In this document: positions 1-8,431 of the stretch, in pieces
How positions within the stretch are numbered: the first letter of the stretch is position 1
How the letters are laid out: each line of letters starts with the position of its first letter
Assembly: GCA_964543275.1 (NCBI GenBank)
Contig: CAZIWW010000005.1
Coordinates: forward strand, 1 to 36,989
Direction: 5' to 3'
Length of the DNA: 36,989 bases
Origin: CAZIWW01 sp964543275
Lineage (GTDB): Bacteria > Patescibacteriota > Minisyncoccia > Moranbacterales > UBA11712
Position numbers and translations under genes: made by a program
The notes under the pieces: model-generated
What the model was told of the DNA's origin: nothing
The model's input: the letters and a program-made list of their open reading frames with translations, nothing else
The model's database searches: none

Positions 1-1418
1 TGCTCTGCGCCTGGCGCACGACTCTTTGCGGATCCTCGTTGCGCAAAACAATATCGTCTATCATTTCGTCGAAAATTTTTTCCACCGCCAGATTGTCCGG
101 CTGACGCCAGCTTTTGGCGATGAGATTGCCTTCAGCGAAAGGGGAAATTAAAATGTCATCTTTCTGCTTTTCAATTAAATCTCTTCGCGCGGCCGGTTTT
201 TTCTGGCTTTCTATATACTCAAAAGCCGGGTCGTAATTAGAATTTGTTTCCTTTCCTTGGACTGACTCCTGATTGTAACCAGTCATAGTTAAAAATTTTA
301 TAAACCTCCATGCTTCGGTTATCCTTTCTTCGTTGCTAGCCGGTTTTATTTTGCTGGCTTGAACGTCGGAACCGGCTTGAGCGTCCCTGAATTTATTTTT
401 GGAAACCGCGAAACCCCAGTAGTTGGCAAAATTAACATCCAAGCCTCTGCCTTCTTCATCCTTATTCTGCGGAATCGGCGCCACCCCGAAACTCAACTTG
501 GGAGCCCGAGACTGAATTTTGGGAATAAGCCAGGAATAATTTATCATCATAGCCGTCTTGCCCTCAATAAAACTATCAACCGAGTTGTGCATAAAAGAAT
601 TCCAGCAATATTCCTCGTTAGAGAGATTGGAGAACTTGGTGTAATAAACCAAAGCCGAGACGCCGGGGGACAGCTTGCCGATTCCCGAAGATTCAGGCAA
701 TTGAGCAAAAGTAGCCTCTCCGCTTTCAGGATCGTTCATCTCCGCGCCGGCCTGCATCATAAGCAAGGTTAAAATGTCAGTGGCCCGATTAATTTTTCCT
801 TCGCCGGCAGAGCTGTCGCTGGAAGCTCCCATAGCCGCGCCGGAAACAATAATGTTTCCAAAAGAATCAATCTTTGTTATTTTCTTAACCGCGTCGTCAA
901 ATTCCTGCCACGTTCTGGGAGGATGAGTTAGTCCAGCTTGGTTTAAGAGATTTTTGTTATAGTAAAGGGCGAGAGAGTCAACACTGCGCGGCAGAGCGTA
1001 CACTTCTTCATCCGCAATAAAGTCTTGACTAACTACGTCCACAAATTCATCGTGCACCCGTTTAAGATTGATAATATCTTGAGGGGCCGGCGCCAGCTTA
1101 TTTTGGTGCTTTGGAAGCCAGGTATTGTGGATTAAAAATACATCCGGGCCTTTTCCGGCGGCCAACGCCTCAACCAGATCATTTTCGTAAGAATTCACCA
1201 AAAGCTTTTTATAATTTATTTCTCTGACCCGCGGGTTTTTGTCTTTATATTCATTTATGGCTTTCGTCATTACATCCGAATCATCAAACAACCCCCAAAC
1301 TTCGAGGCTAACCTGATAGCTTGGGCCGGGCTTCTTGCATCCGCAGCCGGAAAGAAAAATAACCGAAATTAATAAAAGAAAAGCTATGATTGGCAACGTA
1401 ATTTTTGTTTTGGTCATT
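1..1418 (-). CDS. ABC transporter extracellular solute-binding lipoprotein (family 1), 3'-truncated by window edge
   Basis: The gene reads from ATG at 1418 down to the left edge with no stop, giving about 472 visible residues, close to full length for family 1 solute-binding proteins. The N-terminus is a lipoprotein signal: a basic start, a hydrophobic stretch at residues 7-22 and a lipobox LSGC with Cys25 as the lipidated residue, followed by GCKKPG. Downstream, text such as EVWGLFDDSDVM, GKGPDVFLIHNTW, ALPRSVDSLALYYNKN and the C-terminal EAWRFIKFLT is typical of sugar-type binding proteins. It should capture a solute at the outer face of the membrane for an ABC permease, which is not in the window; the ligand cannot be told. 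The lipobox would be cut by the LspA encoded at 24313-24753. An imperfect stem (GGTTAGTTT with AAACTAAACC) lies just upstream of the start. The family call is firm; the substrate is unknown. Confidence 0.88.
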
Positions 1419-1535
1419 TTGGTTTAGTTTCGAAATATAAACTAACCTTCCACTCTCAAACAAAAGGAGATGTCCGTCCGACTAGGCAGGCAGATAGAGC
1501 GGAGTTTAAAAACAATAAACTTTAAGCTACTAAAA

Positions 1536-2123
1536 TCACTTCCTCTTAAACAGCAATCCGTAATGATAACCGCCGGCATTCAGCTCGCGCAAGAAATCAA
1601 AATCATCCTTCGCCATTTCTAAAACATCCTCTTTTTTTACTCTAATGTCAGCCGCCGGTCCGATAGAAAAATTCTTCCAACTATCCCACTCAACTACAAT
1701 AAGCATTCCTTTGCCCTTCAAAACTCTAGCGGCTTCTTTTATTATATTTTCTTTCTCTCGGTTCTGAAACAGAACATCTTTCACAACCACTACATCCAAA
1801 GATCCGTCTTTCAAGCCCGAGCCTCCCAAAATTTCTATGTTAGCTTTCTTTAAAATTATGTTGGTCAGCTCTTTAATCTTAGCCGCGCCTTTAACCGATT
1901 CCAAGGAGGATGGTAAAACATCCAAGGCGTAAACCTTGCCATCTTCGCCGCCTTTGGCGCCGCCTCCGGCTAGAACTTTCTCCGCCAGAGCAATAGTAAA
2001 GTATCCCGATCCGCAACCGAAATCAGCTCCTGTCCAGCCTTTTTTGACTCCCGCTTCAGCCAATACCTTTCGCGGATCAACAAAGTCTTTTGGCAAATTT
2101 AAATCTTTCATTGCTTTTAACAT
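1536..2123 (-). CDS. class I SAM-dependent methyltransferase
   Basis: A 195-residue protein with a Rossmann-type methyltransferase core. Motif I is ADFGCGSGYFTIALAEKV (about residues 33-50), an acidic residue ends strand 2 (VYALDVLP), motif IV is SLDVVVVKDVLF, and RVLKGKGMLIVVEWD corresponds to the post-motif region seen in UbiE/ArsM-like enzymes. It would transfer a methyl group from SAM to a small molecule or macromolecule in the cytosol; the substrate cannot be read from the sequence. The N-terminus (KDLNLPKDFVDPRKVLAEAGV) resembles small UbiE-like methyltransferases. The gene lies between a solute-binding protein and gyrA on the same strand but is separated from both by about 120 and 245 bp, so it is probably an independent unit. 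Confidence 0.8.
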   Translation of the reverse strand: MLKAMKDLNLPKDFVDPRKVLAEAGVKKGWTGADFGCGSGYFTIALAEKVLAGGGAKGGEDGKVYALDVLPSSLESVKGAAKIKELTNIILKKANIEILGGSGLKDGSLDVVVVKDVLFQNREKENIIKEAARVLKGKGMLIVVEWDSWKNFSIGPAADIRVKKEDVLEMAKDDFDFLRELNAGGYHYGLLFKRK

Positions 2124-2312
2124 CCTTTATTGACAATTCTACAATAAGTTTAAATTTATAACAACACCGCATTTATTGGTCACGGGGAAATGGGCCGTTA
2201 GCGGTAAGCCAAGCTGTAGGTCATAAGCTGTTGAGCTTTGCCTATATCCTATAACTTAAGGCCAGACCGGCTTCTTACAGTTTATTTCCCTGCGGCCGAT
2301 TTCCGCCAAAAT

Positions 2313-2342
2313 TAATAGGGAACGAAACAAACGTTCCCTATT
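2313..2342 (-). terminator. intrinsic terminator after gyrA
   Basis: An 11-bp perfect stem (AATAGGGAACG at 2314-2324 with CGTTCCCTATT at 2332-2342, loop of 7) lies about 25 bp past the gyrA stop. Read on the minus strand the stem is followed by AATTTT, a short U tract. It probably ends gyrA transcription. The rest of the spacer (2124-2310) contains degenerate AAGCTGTAGG/ATAAGCTGTT-type words and no gene. Confidence 0.6.
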
Positions 2343-2367
2343 TTCTAAAAACATCAGTAATGTTAAA

Positions 2368-4803
2368 TTACAACACCGCCGTGGCCGCGATCTTATCGCT
2401 TTTGTTAAGTCTCATCACCCTTACTCCTTGAGTAGCTCTGCCTAAAACAGAAACACTCTTGAGCGGCACCCGAATAATCTGCCCTTTAGTCGAGGTAGTA
2501 ATTAAATCAGCCTCCAAATTGTCGGCGTTAACTATGTGAGCCGAAACCAATCTTCCGGTCCTGGTCGTAATTTTAACCGTTTTGACGCCGCTGCCGCCTC
2601 GCTTCTGAATTTTATAAGCTTTAAGATCAGTTCTCTTGCCAAACCCGTTTTCCGTCAGCACTAAAAGTTGGTTTCCTTTCTGGTTTCTGGATATGGCGTC
2701 CATACCCACCGCTTCGTCGCCTTTCTTAAGATTTATCCCCCGCACGCCGGCGGCGCTTCTTCCCATAGCCCGAACATCGCTTTCTTTAAAGCGAATAGCC
2801 TGCCCGCCGGCAGTGGTAATAACAATTTCATCCTTGCCCGTAGTCGGCTCTATCCAACGGAGCTGATCGCCTTTCTGGAGAGTAATAGCAACAAGCCCGG
2901 ACCTTCTTACCTTGCTAAAATCTTCAACGGCTGTTTTTTTCACCGTTCCCAGCTTGGTAGTCATAAACAGGTATTTCGCCCTGCTATCTTTCCCAAAGGC
3001 TACCACGGCTGTTATCTTCTCCTCCGGACCGATTTGCAAAAAGTTAACCACAGCTTGTCCCTTAGCCGTCCGCGAGGAAGCTGGAATCTCATAAGCTTTA
3101 GTCTGAAAAACTTTTCCGCTATTAGTGAAAAACAGCAAGTTGTCGTGAGTCATAGCGCTGACAACTTTGTCAATCTCGTCGCCCTCCTTGGTTGTAGCCC
3201 CGATAACTCCTTTCCCTCCTCTTCTTTGCACCCGATAAATAGACGGGTTCATTCGTTTGATATAGCCGTCTTCGGTAACCACGATAATAATTTCTTCGTT
3301 GGCTATAAGATCCTCTTGCTTGAATTCTCCAACGGCGTTTTTAAACACCTTAGTTCTTCTCTCGTCACCGTATTTTTCTCTTATTTCTCGAAGTTCTTTT
3401 TTGACAACTCCTAAAATCTTGGTCGGACTTTTCAGAAGACTTTCCAGTTCTCTAATTAGCTTTAGTTTCTCTTTAAGCTCGTCCTCTATTCTTTTTCTCT
3501 CCAATCCGGCTAAAGTTTGCAGCTTCATTTCTAAAATAGCCATTGCTTGCTTGTCGGAAAGCTTAAACCTTTTCATTAGGTTCCGACGAGCCACTTCCTT
3601 GGTAGCTGATTTCTTAATAGTGTCAATAACAGCGTCGATGCTATCAAGAGCTTTTTTTAAACCTTCTAAAATATGGGCTCGCTCTTTGGCTTTGCGAAGT
3701 TCAAACCTAGTCCGACGAGTTACTACCTCTCGACGATGAGCTACAAAATACTCCAGCATCGCTTTAAGATTCAGCACCCTAGGCTCAATCCCATCCACCA
3801 AAGCCAGCATATTAACATAGAAAGTTTTTTGCAGATCAGTCAAAGAATAAAGCTTGTTTAAGACTTTTTTGGGAAAGGACTCTCTTTTAAGATCAATAAC
3901 GATTCGAACGCCGTCCTTATTAGAAGACTCATCCCGAATATCTTTTATGCCTTCTATTTTCCCCGCCTTTGCGAGCTCGGCAATTTTGGCGATAGTAGTT
4001 GCTTTATTGGAGGCATAAGTCATCTCCCGAACTATAATCTGAAATTGGCCGTTCTTGTTTTCCACAATTTCCGCTTCAGCCCGACTAACTATCCTGCCTT
4101 GGCCAGTCAGATAAGCCTGCAGAATTTCTTTTTGATTATAAATTGATCCGCCGGTTGGAAAATCAGGCCCCTTGATAAACTCTGCCAGTTCTTCCACTGA
4201 ACAATTTGGATGATCGATTAAGTGAGAGATGCCGTCCACCAGCTCATTGAGATTGTGAGGAGGAATGTTGGTAGCCATTCCTACGGCAATGCCCATCGTC
4301 CCATTGAGAAGAAGTTGGGGAACTCTGGTTGGAAGAACCGATGGTTCTTGGCGGCTGGCATCGTAATTTGGAATAAAATCCACCGTTTCTTTCTCAATGT
4401 CGGTCATTATCTCCTCCGACAAGGCGGTCAGCCGAACTTCGGTATAACGCATAGCCGCTGCGCCGTCGCCGTCCATCGAGCCAAAATTTCCCTGCCCGTC
4501 CACAAGGGGATAGCGCATAGAAAAATCTTGAGCCATCCTCACCATAGCGTCATAAACTGCCGCATCTCCGTGCGGATGATATTTGCCCAAAACTTCTCCC
4601 ACTACCGTGGCTGACTTTCTATATTTGGCTGAATGCGTCAGTCCCAGATCACGCATAGCGTAGAGAATGCGGCGATGAACCGGCTTAAGACCATCTCGCA
4701 CATCCGGCAGAGCCCTGGAAACAATCACGCTCATAGCGTAAGCCAGGTAAGACTCTTTCATCTCGCCGGTTATCCTTTTTGGTTTTATGTAGCCTATCTC
4801 CAT
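2368..4803 (-). CDS. gyrA: DNA gyrase subunit A
   Basis: An 811-residue GyrA, the breakage-reunion subunit that with GyrB introduces negative supercoils. The N-terminal winged-helix domain has the helix-4 segment YHPHGDAAVYDAM (75-87), and the catalytic tyrosine is Tyr120 in AAAMRYTE. The coiled coil spans roughly residues 350-470. The C-terminal beta-pinwheel starts near residue 500 and carries a GyrA box, QRRGGKG, at 526-532, which identifies it as gyrase rather than ParC; a second, box-like QKRGGSGV occurs near the end. The residue matching E. coli Ser83 is Ala81, while the Asp87 equivalent (Asp85) is kept. The ATG start and the sequence MEIGYIKPKRITGEMKESYLAYAMSV fit the family. No GyrB is present in the window. 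Confidence 0.97.
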   Translation of the reverse strand: MEIGYIKPKRITGEMKESYLAYAMSVIVSRALPDVRDGLKPVHRRILYAMRDLGLTHSAKYRKSATVVGEVLGKYHPHGDAAVYDAMVRMAQDFSMRYPLVDGQGNFGSMDGDGAAAMRYTEVRLTALSEEIMTDIEKETVDFIPNYDASRQEPSVLPTRVPQLLLNGTMGIAVGMATNIPPHNLNELVDGISHLIDHPNCSVEELAEFIKGPDFPTGGSIYNQKEILQAYLTGQGRIVSRAEAEIVENKNGQFQIIVREMTYASNKATTIAKIAELAKAGKIEGIKDIRDESSNKDGVRIVIDLKRESFPKKVLNKLYSLTDLQKTFYVNMLALVDGIEPRVLNLKAMLEYFVAHRREVVTRRTRFELRKAKERAHILEGLKKALDSIDAVIDTIKKSATKEVARRNLMKRFKLSDKQAMAILEMKLQTLAGLERKRIEDELKEKLKLIRELESLLKSPTKILGVVKKELREIREKYGDERRTKVFKNAVGEFKQEDLIANEEIIIVVTEDGYIKRMNPSIYRVQRRGGKGVIGATTKEGDEIDKVVSAMTHDNLLFFTNSGKVFQTKAYEIPASSRTAKGQAVVNFLQIGPEEKITAVVAFGKDSRAKYLFMTTKLGTVKKTAVEDFSKVRRSGLVAITLQKGDQLRWIEPTTGKDEIVITTAGGQAIRFKESDVRAMGRSAAGVRGINLKKGDEAVGMDAISRNQKGNQLLVLTENGFGKRTDLKAYKIQKRGGSGVKTVKITTRTGRLVSAHIVNADNLEADLITTSTKGQIIRVPLKSVSVLGRATQGVRVMRLNKSDKIAATAVL

Positions 4804-4809
4804 GAGTTT

Positions 4810-4915
4810 CTTTACGAATTACAAATAAAGTACGAATATACGAATTAGTTTTTCACAACAAAATCTTGAAATATAGCAGAATTATTAATACTGTGTTATT
4901 CGTACATTCGTAAAG
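4810..4915. repeat. inverted pair of 'TACGAAT' word repeats between gyrA and the small membrane protein gene
   Basis: CTTTACGAAT (4810-4819) is matched by its exact complement ATTCGTAAAG (4906-4915). Between and beside them are more degenerate copies (TACGAATATACGAATTAG, TTATTCGTACATTCGT). The spacer has no gene. The same word family recurs near 6380-6480. Confidence 0.55.
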
Positions 4916-4934
4916 ATTCATAATTCGTAGAGAT

Positions 4935-5324
4935 CTACGGCAGTTCCGGCACTTTCTTGCTGTCTTGACCTTCGTTCTCATTTTCAGGTAGATCCCGCCT
5001 ATCGCTGTTATTATAATTCTCGCCCTCGCTGTTAAATTCATATTCCTGCCGCGTGTCAGCGCCACCATCCGACGGCAGCCGCTCGAACATTTCCTGAATC
5101 GACTTTTTGCCTTCACCAAATTCTTCTTTCAAGCCCTCGAGCTCCTCAAGCGATTGAGAGGATTTTTCACGATCCTCGCGCGCTTTCTTATTCATCTCGC
5201 TGAATGAAACCAGCCAAACAATCAGAACCAATCCAAAAGAAACCGCCGTGGCTATGATGGCGATTCTTCGCCGCTGATGCTCGGGCTTGTTTTGTAAACG
5301 TCTTATGTATTCTTTAAATTGCAT
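4935..5324 (-). CDS. small single-pass membrane protein with coiled-coil/acidic tail, unknown function
   Basis: A protein of about 129 residues starting MQFKEYIRRLQNKPEHQRRRIAII. A basic N-terminal stretch is followed by one hydrophobic helix (about residues 22-42, IAIIATAVSFGLVLIVWLVSF), then a charged helical region rich in E and K (KKAREDREKSSQSLEELEGLKEEF) and a polar, Asn/Asp/Glu-rich tail. The charge pattern suggests the N-terminus is inside and the tail outside. I prefer the ATG at 5324 over a GTG four codons earlier because AGAAGAAAG lies about 11 nt before the ATG and would overlap the GTG. Homologues with this layout are common as hypothetical proteins in Patescibacteria; I recognise no functional domain. 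Confidence 0.6.
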   Translation of the reverse strand: MQFKEYIRRLQNKPEHQRRRIAIIATAVSFGLVLIVWLVSFSEMNKKAREDREKSSQSLEELEGLKEEFGEGKKSIQEMFERLPSDGGADTRQEYEFNSEGENYNNSDRRDLPENENEGQDSKKVPELP

Positions 5325-5372
5325 AATATAGAACACTTTCTTCTCATTGAAGTTTTCTATTGGTGAGACTTT

Positions 5373-5416
5373 AATAAAAATTTTCCCGCACTTTGCTAGA
5401 ATTTCCTACGCGGGAA
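5373..5416 (-). terminator. possible intrinsic terminator, 7-bp stem and U-rich tail
   Basis: TTCCCGC (5383-5389) pairs with GCGGGAA (5410-5416) over a 20-nt loop; on the minus strand the stem is followed by AATTTTTATT. It lies about 100 bp beyond the hydrolase gene at 5519 and before the next minus-strand gene. The large loop makes this a weak call. Confidence 0.35.
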
Positions 5417-5460
5417 TTCCGATATAAAGGTGACGGGCAGTAAAGCTGGAGGAAAGAGAA

Positions 5461-5482
5461 TTAAAATTCGTCGCGAAGCGAC
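5461..5482 (-). terminator. possible short terminator hairpin after the hydrolase gene
   Basis: A GTCGC/GCGAC stem with a 3-nt loop (5470-5482), read on the minus strand, is followed by GAATTTT. It is 37 bp past the stop at 5519. The stem is only 5 bp, so the two hairpins in this spacer are alternatives or act together. Confidence 0.35.
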
Positions 5483-5518
5483 ACCTTAGCTTTGCGCTTT
5501 GAGTTTTGAGTTTTATTG

Positions 5519-6187
5519 CTACGCATTCACAACATTCATCAAAACCACTTTAATCTTCTCGTCGCTTAAATCCTTCTTTTTAAGAATCAGCTTGTCGACT
5601 TTTTCTCTAGGACAAATTCCAATCTCGCGGCAGAATTTTTTCTCGTCGTCAATCTTAATTTTAAGCGGCGGTATTTTGTAATGCATCGGTAAAACTATTT
5701 TAGGACCCACCTGGTCCACAACTTCTTTAGCTTCCTTGCCATTAAGCGTAAAAATTCCTCCAACCGGAACAGCTAAGATGTCAACGCCGTTAATTTCCTC
5801 CAGCTGATTGTTGTCAAGCTTAACCCCCAAATCGCCTAGGTGGCAAAATCTGATGCCTTCGCTTTCAATTATAAAAATAGTGTTAAGCCCGCGCTCGGCG
5901 CCTTCCGATTTGTCATGAAAAGAATTAATGCCGGTGATAGAAACACCCCTTATGGAATAATCACCCGGAATATCAACAATTTGAGGTTCACCCTTAAGAG
6001 ATCCGACGTTGTTATGATCATAATGCTGGTGACTGACAGTCACAATATCCGCCCGTCCATGCGGCGGTCTCAAGCCAATAGCCCGATCGAAGGGATCGGC
6101 AAAAATAACCACATCCCCGCCCGAACCTCTTCCTTCCGGCTTAGTTACAATCTTAAAGCACGAATGTCCGTACCAATAAATAGTCAT
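5519..6187 (-). CDS. metallo-beta-lactamase-fold metal-dependent hydrolase (UPF0173-like)
   Basis: A 222-residue protein with the compact MBL fold. The N-terminal MTIYWYGHSCFKI is typical of the YtkL/UPF0173 branch. The metal motif HxHxDH is SHQHYDHN, with His53, His55, Asp57 and His58. Later ligands are likely in FHDKSEG and FCHLGDLGVKLDN, and the final histidine in VLPMHYKI (about residue 168). It should be a cytosolic hydrolase with two metal ions; the substrate of this branch is not established. The gene has its own leader with a 15-bp perfect hairpin (6199-6231) and a good minus-strand promoter at 6261-6289, divergent from the S1 gene. The start at 6187 fits the family N-terminus. Confidence 0.85.
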   Translation of the reverse strand: MTIYWYGHSCFKIVTKPEGRGSGGDVVIFADPFDRAIGLRPPHGRADIVTVSHQHYDHNNVGSLKGEPQIVDIPGDYSIRGVSITGINSFHDKSEGAERGLNTIFIIESEGIRFCHLGDLGVKLDNNQLEEINGVDILAVPVGGIFTLNGKEAKEVVDQVGPKIVLPMHYKIPPLKIKIDDEKKFCREIGICPREKVDKLILKKKDLSDEKIKVVLMNVVNA

Positions 6188-6198
6188 ACTTATTTCTG

Positions 6199-6231
6199 GA
6201 AGCTAAACTTCCACAATGGAAGTTTAGCTTC
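6199..6231 (-). promoter_or_regulatory. 15-bp perfect hairpin in the 5' leader of the MBL hydrolase gene
   Basis: GAAGCTAAACTTCCA (6199-6213) and its exact complement (6217-6231) are separated by only 3 nt. The hairpin ends 11 nt before the start codon at 6187, inside the predicted transcript from the promoter at 6261-6289. There is no U tract on the minus strand, so it is not an obvious terminator. It could control ribosome access or mRNA stability. Confidence 0.6.
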
Positions 6232-6260
6232 TATTACACGCTTACTATCCTAACAATAGA

Positions 6261-6289
6261 AATCTAGCACAAATTACAGAAAGTTTCAA
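6261..6289 (-). promoter_or_regulatory. sigma70-type promoter for the MBL hydrolase gene
   Basis: On the minus strand, TTGAAA, a 17-bp spacer and TAGATT, with an extended TGC directly before the -10. Expected transcription start is near 6254, giving a leader of about 65 nt. Confidence 0.55.
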
Positions 6290-6314
6290 TAAGTCAAGCA
6301 AACTATGCAGACCC

Positions 6315-6343
6315 TTGCCAAAGCTTCGCTTTTAATATATAAT
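6315..6343 (+). promoter_or_regulatory. sigma70-type promoter for the ribosomal protein S1 gene
   Basis: TTGCCA (6315-6320), a spacer of exactly 17 bp and a consensus TATAAT (6338-6343). Expected start is near 6350, leaving a ~165-nt leader before the ATG at 6515. The promoter is embedded in nested inverted repeats (CCCTTGC 6312-6318 with GCAAGGG 6355-6361; CGCTTT 6327-6332 with AAAGCG 6348-6353) that might also serve as a protein site. The rest of 6362-6514 holds word repeats (GCGAATTGCGAATC, CTAATCATTAAT twice) and no gene. Confidence 0.75.
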
Positions 6344-6514
6344 TTTCAAAGCGTGCAAGGGGGATTTTTGTTTTTCTCTGCGAATTGCGAATCTTTGCGA
6401 ATATTTGGGCAAATGCCTCATTCCTCTTTACAAACGCATACCTGAAAATTCATTTATTAGCACAAAATTCGTAATTCATAAAGAGCGCTAATCATTAATC
6501 TAATCATTAACTCC

Positions 6515-7744
6515 ATGACAGACAACAATCAACTCTTTGATACTTTAGACAAAGAGGTAGATAAAATTTCTCAAGACAAAACAGAAACACTTAAGCCAGA
6601 CGTAAAAAAAACAGCTGACAAAGCCGAAGAAAAAACATCCGAGCCTAGCACGATGGCCGATTTTCTAAATCAAAGCAAGTCAGTCCCGCTCAAGGAAGGA
6701 GATATAGTGCAGGGAAAGGTTATCGAAACCGATTCTATGGCCGTCTATCTCGACCTAGGACCCCTGGGAACCGGCATAGTCCTGGGAAAGGAAATAAAAG
6801 ATGGACTGGGAGCTACCGATAATCTAAAGATAGGCGACATTGTTTCGGCTACAGTCGTCGATCTTGAAAACGAGGAAGGCTATGTTGAGCTCTCCGTCCG
6901 CGAAGCTTCTATTGAAAAAGCTTGGCAGGACCTGGAAGAAAAACAAGCTAAAGAAGAAACTTTCTTCACTAAAATTCTGGACGCCAACAAAGGCGGGCTT
7001 ATTATTGAAGTCAACGGAATTAGCGGATTTCTTCCGGTTTCCCAATTAACCAGCGATCATTACCCCCGGGTAGAAGACGGAGAAAAAAGCAAAATTTTGG
7101 AAAAATTGCGCCAGCTCATAGGAGCCGAGCTGAAAGTAAAAGTTATCGACACGGATAAGGAAGGAGAAAAACTAATCGTCAGCGAGAAAGCCGCTTTCAG
7201 CGATAAAGAGAGAAAATCTATTTCTGAAATTAAGGTTGGAGACACTATTGAGGGCGAGGTAAGCGGAGTAGTTGACTTCGGCGCTTTTGTCAAGTTCTTG
7301 CCGCCCAGCAAAAAGGATTCTAAAAAAGAGGAAGATAAGCTGGAGGGATTAGTCCATATTTCGGAATTGGCTTGGCAGCTAATCGACAACCCGCGAGACG
7401 TCGTAAAAACGGGGGACAAGGTAAAATGCCAAGTTATCGGCATTGACGATACTCGAGTCTCTTTAAGCATTAAGGCTCTGCAGAGCGATCCTTGGAACAG
7501 AATTGAAAAAAAATACAAAGTGAATGATGTTGTTGACGGAAAAGTAAGAAAGATAAATCACTTCGGGGCTTTTGTCTATCTGGACGACGACATCCACGGC
7601 CTAGCACACATCAGCGAATTGCTCGAATCCAATCCCGGCAAGAACATCGAAGAGATTATCGAGGTTGGAAAAACCTACAAGTGGAAAATTCTTTCCATAG
7701 AGCCAAAGGAACACAGAATGGGGCTTGCCTTAGTTAAAAGCTAA
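6515..7744 (+). CDS. rpsA: S1-domain RNA-binding protein, ribosomal protein S1-like, four S1 repeats
   Basis: A 409-residue protein: a charged, disordered N-terminal region (1-55, Lys/Asp/Glu rich) followed by four S1 (OB-fold) repeats at about 60-130, 148-223, 239-322 and 334-408. Repeats 3 and 4 have the classic pattern (GEVSGVVDFGAFVKF...GLVHISELAW; GKVRKINHFGAFVYL...GLAHISELLE). The first two are more divergent, as expected for ribosome-docking repeats. E. coli S1 has six repeats; four-repeat forms occur in other phyla. It would bind mRNA and bring it to the 30S subunit. That role may matter here because few genes in the window show a clear Shine-Dalgarno sequence; this gene itself has none (AACTCC before the ATG). 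Repeat 3 carries a lysine-rich insertion (SKKDSKKEEDK). Confidence 0.9.
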   Translation: MTDNNQLFDTLDKEVDKISQDKTETLKPDVKKTADKAEEKTSEPSTMADFLNQSKSVPLKEGDIVQGKVIETDSMAVYLDLGPLGTGIVLGKEIKDGLGATDNLKIGDIVSATVVDLENEEGYVELSVREASIEKAWQDLEEKQAKEETFFTKILDANKGGLIIEVNGISGFLPVSQLTSDHYPRVEDGEKSKILEKLRQLIGAELKVKVIDTDKEGEKLIVSEKAAFSDKERKSISEIKVGDTIEGEVSGVVDFGAFVKFLPPSKKDSKKEEDKLEGLVHISELAWQLIDNPRDVVKTGDKVKCQVIGIDDTRVSLSIKALQSDPWNRIEKKYKVNDVVDGKVRKINHFGAFVYLDDDIHGLAHISELLESNPGKNIEEIIEVGKTYKWKILSIEPKEHRMGLALVKS

Positions 7745-7855
7745 AAGCGCAAAGTTTCTAAAATTACAACTCGAAGTTTAAAGTTATAAAGAATTCCAAA
7801 TAACTTTAAACTCTGGACTGCGGATTTAAATTTTAAATTTTAAATTTTTAACTAA

Positions 7856-8431
7856 ATGCGCTCGCGCATTTTCATAATCACCGGCACTTCCGGGTCCGGC
7901 AAGGATTCGGTTATAAAAGAAATTAAGGCAAGGGGGTTAGATTTCACGCAGGTAAAAACTACCGTCAGCCGACCCAAACGCGAAGGAGAATCAGAAGGAA
8001 ATCCCTACTATTTCGTGTCCTCGGAGAAATTCAAAGAGAAAATAAAAAGAGGCGAGATGATAGAGTACGCCCTGGTTTACGGGAAATACTACGGAGCAGA
8101 AAAGAAAGAAATTGAACGGTGCTTAGCTACCAATAAGCCGGTAATTTGGAAAGTGGACATTCAAGGAGTGCCGGTAATCAAACAAAAGTATCCTAATTCA
8201 ATTTGCCTTTTCATCTCGGCGCCCAATTTTGAAATTTTAGAAAAAAGGCTTCGCGGAAGAGGAAAAGACAGCGAAGAAGTTATTCAAAAAAGATTAAAAA
8301 CAGCCAAGGAAGAAATGAAAGACGCCGAACAAAACCCTATTTACGACCACATTATAATAAACGAGGAAGGAAAGCTCGATCAGACAGCCAACCGTGTCGT
8401 ATCCATTATTAAAAATTATGCCCTTAAATAA
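7856..8431 (+). CDS. gmk: guanylate kinase
   Basis: A 191-residue kinase that converts GMP to GDP with ATP. The P-loop is GTSGSGK (residues 10-16). The GMP-binding segment TTVSRPKREGESEGNPYYFV matches the family TTRxPRxGExxGxDYxFV pattern, and the lid region appears as LRGRGKDSEEVIQKRLKTA. DIQG (VDIQGVPVIKQKYP) is the usual strand after the GMP site. Length is normal. The 110-bp spacer upstream is almost pure AAATTTT-type repeat text and shows no clear promoter or Shine-Dalgarno. The 3' end overlaps the start of tilS, so the two are probably co-transcribed. Confidence 0.95.
   Translation: MRSRIFIITGTSGSGKDSVIKEIKARGLDFTQVKTTVSRPKREGESEGNPYYFVSSEKFKEKIKRGEMIEYALVYGKYYGAEKKEIERCLATNKPVIWKVDIQGVPVIKQKYPNSICLFISAPNFEILEKRLRGRGKDSEEVIQKRLKTAKEEMKDAEQNPIYDHIIINEEGKLDQTANRVVSIIKNYALK

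Noticed and set aside
2160..2310. Possible structured RNA between the methyltransferase gene and gyrA (GGGAAAT...ATTTCCC with inner GTAAG/CTTAC pairing)
   Set aside because: Pairing is short and interrupted, there is no promoter, and the centre consists of AAGCTGTAGG/ATAAGCTGTT-type words. Not strong enough to report as an RNA.
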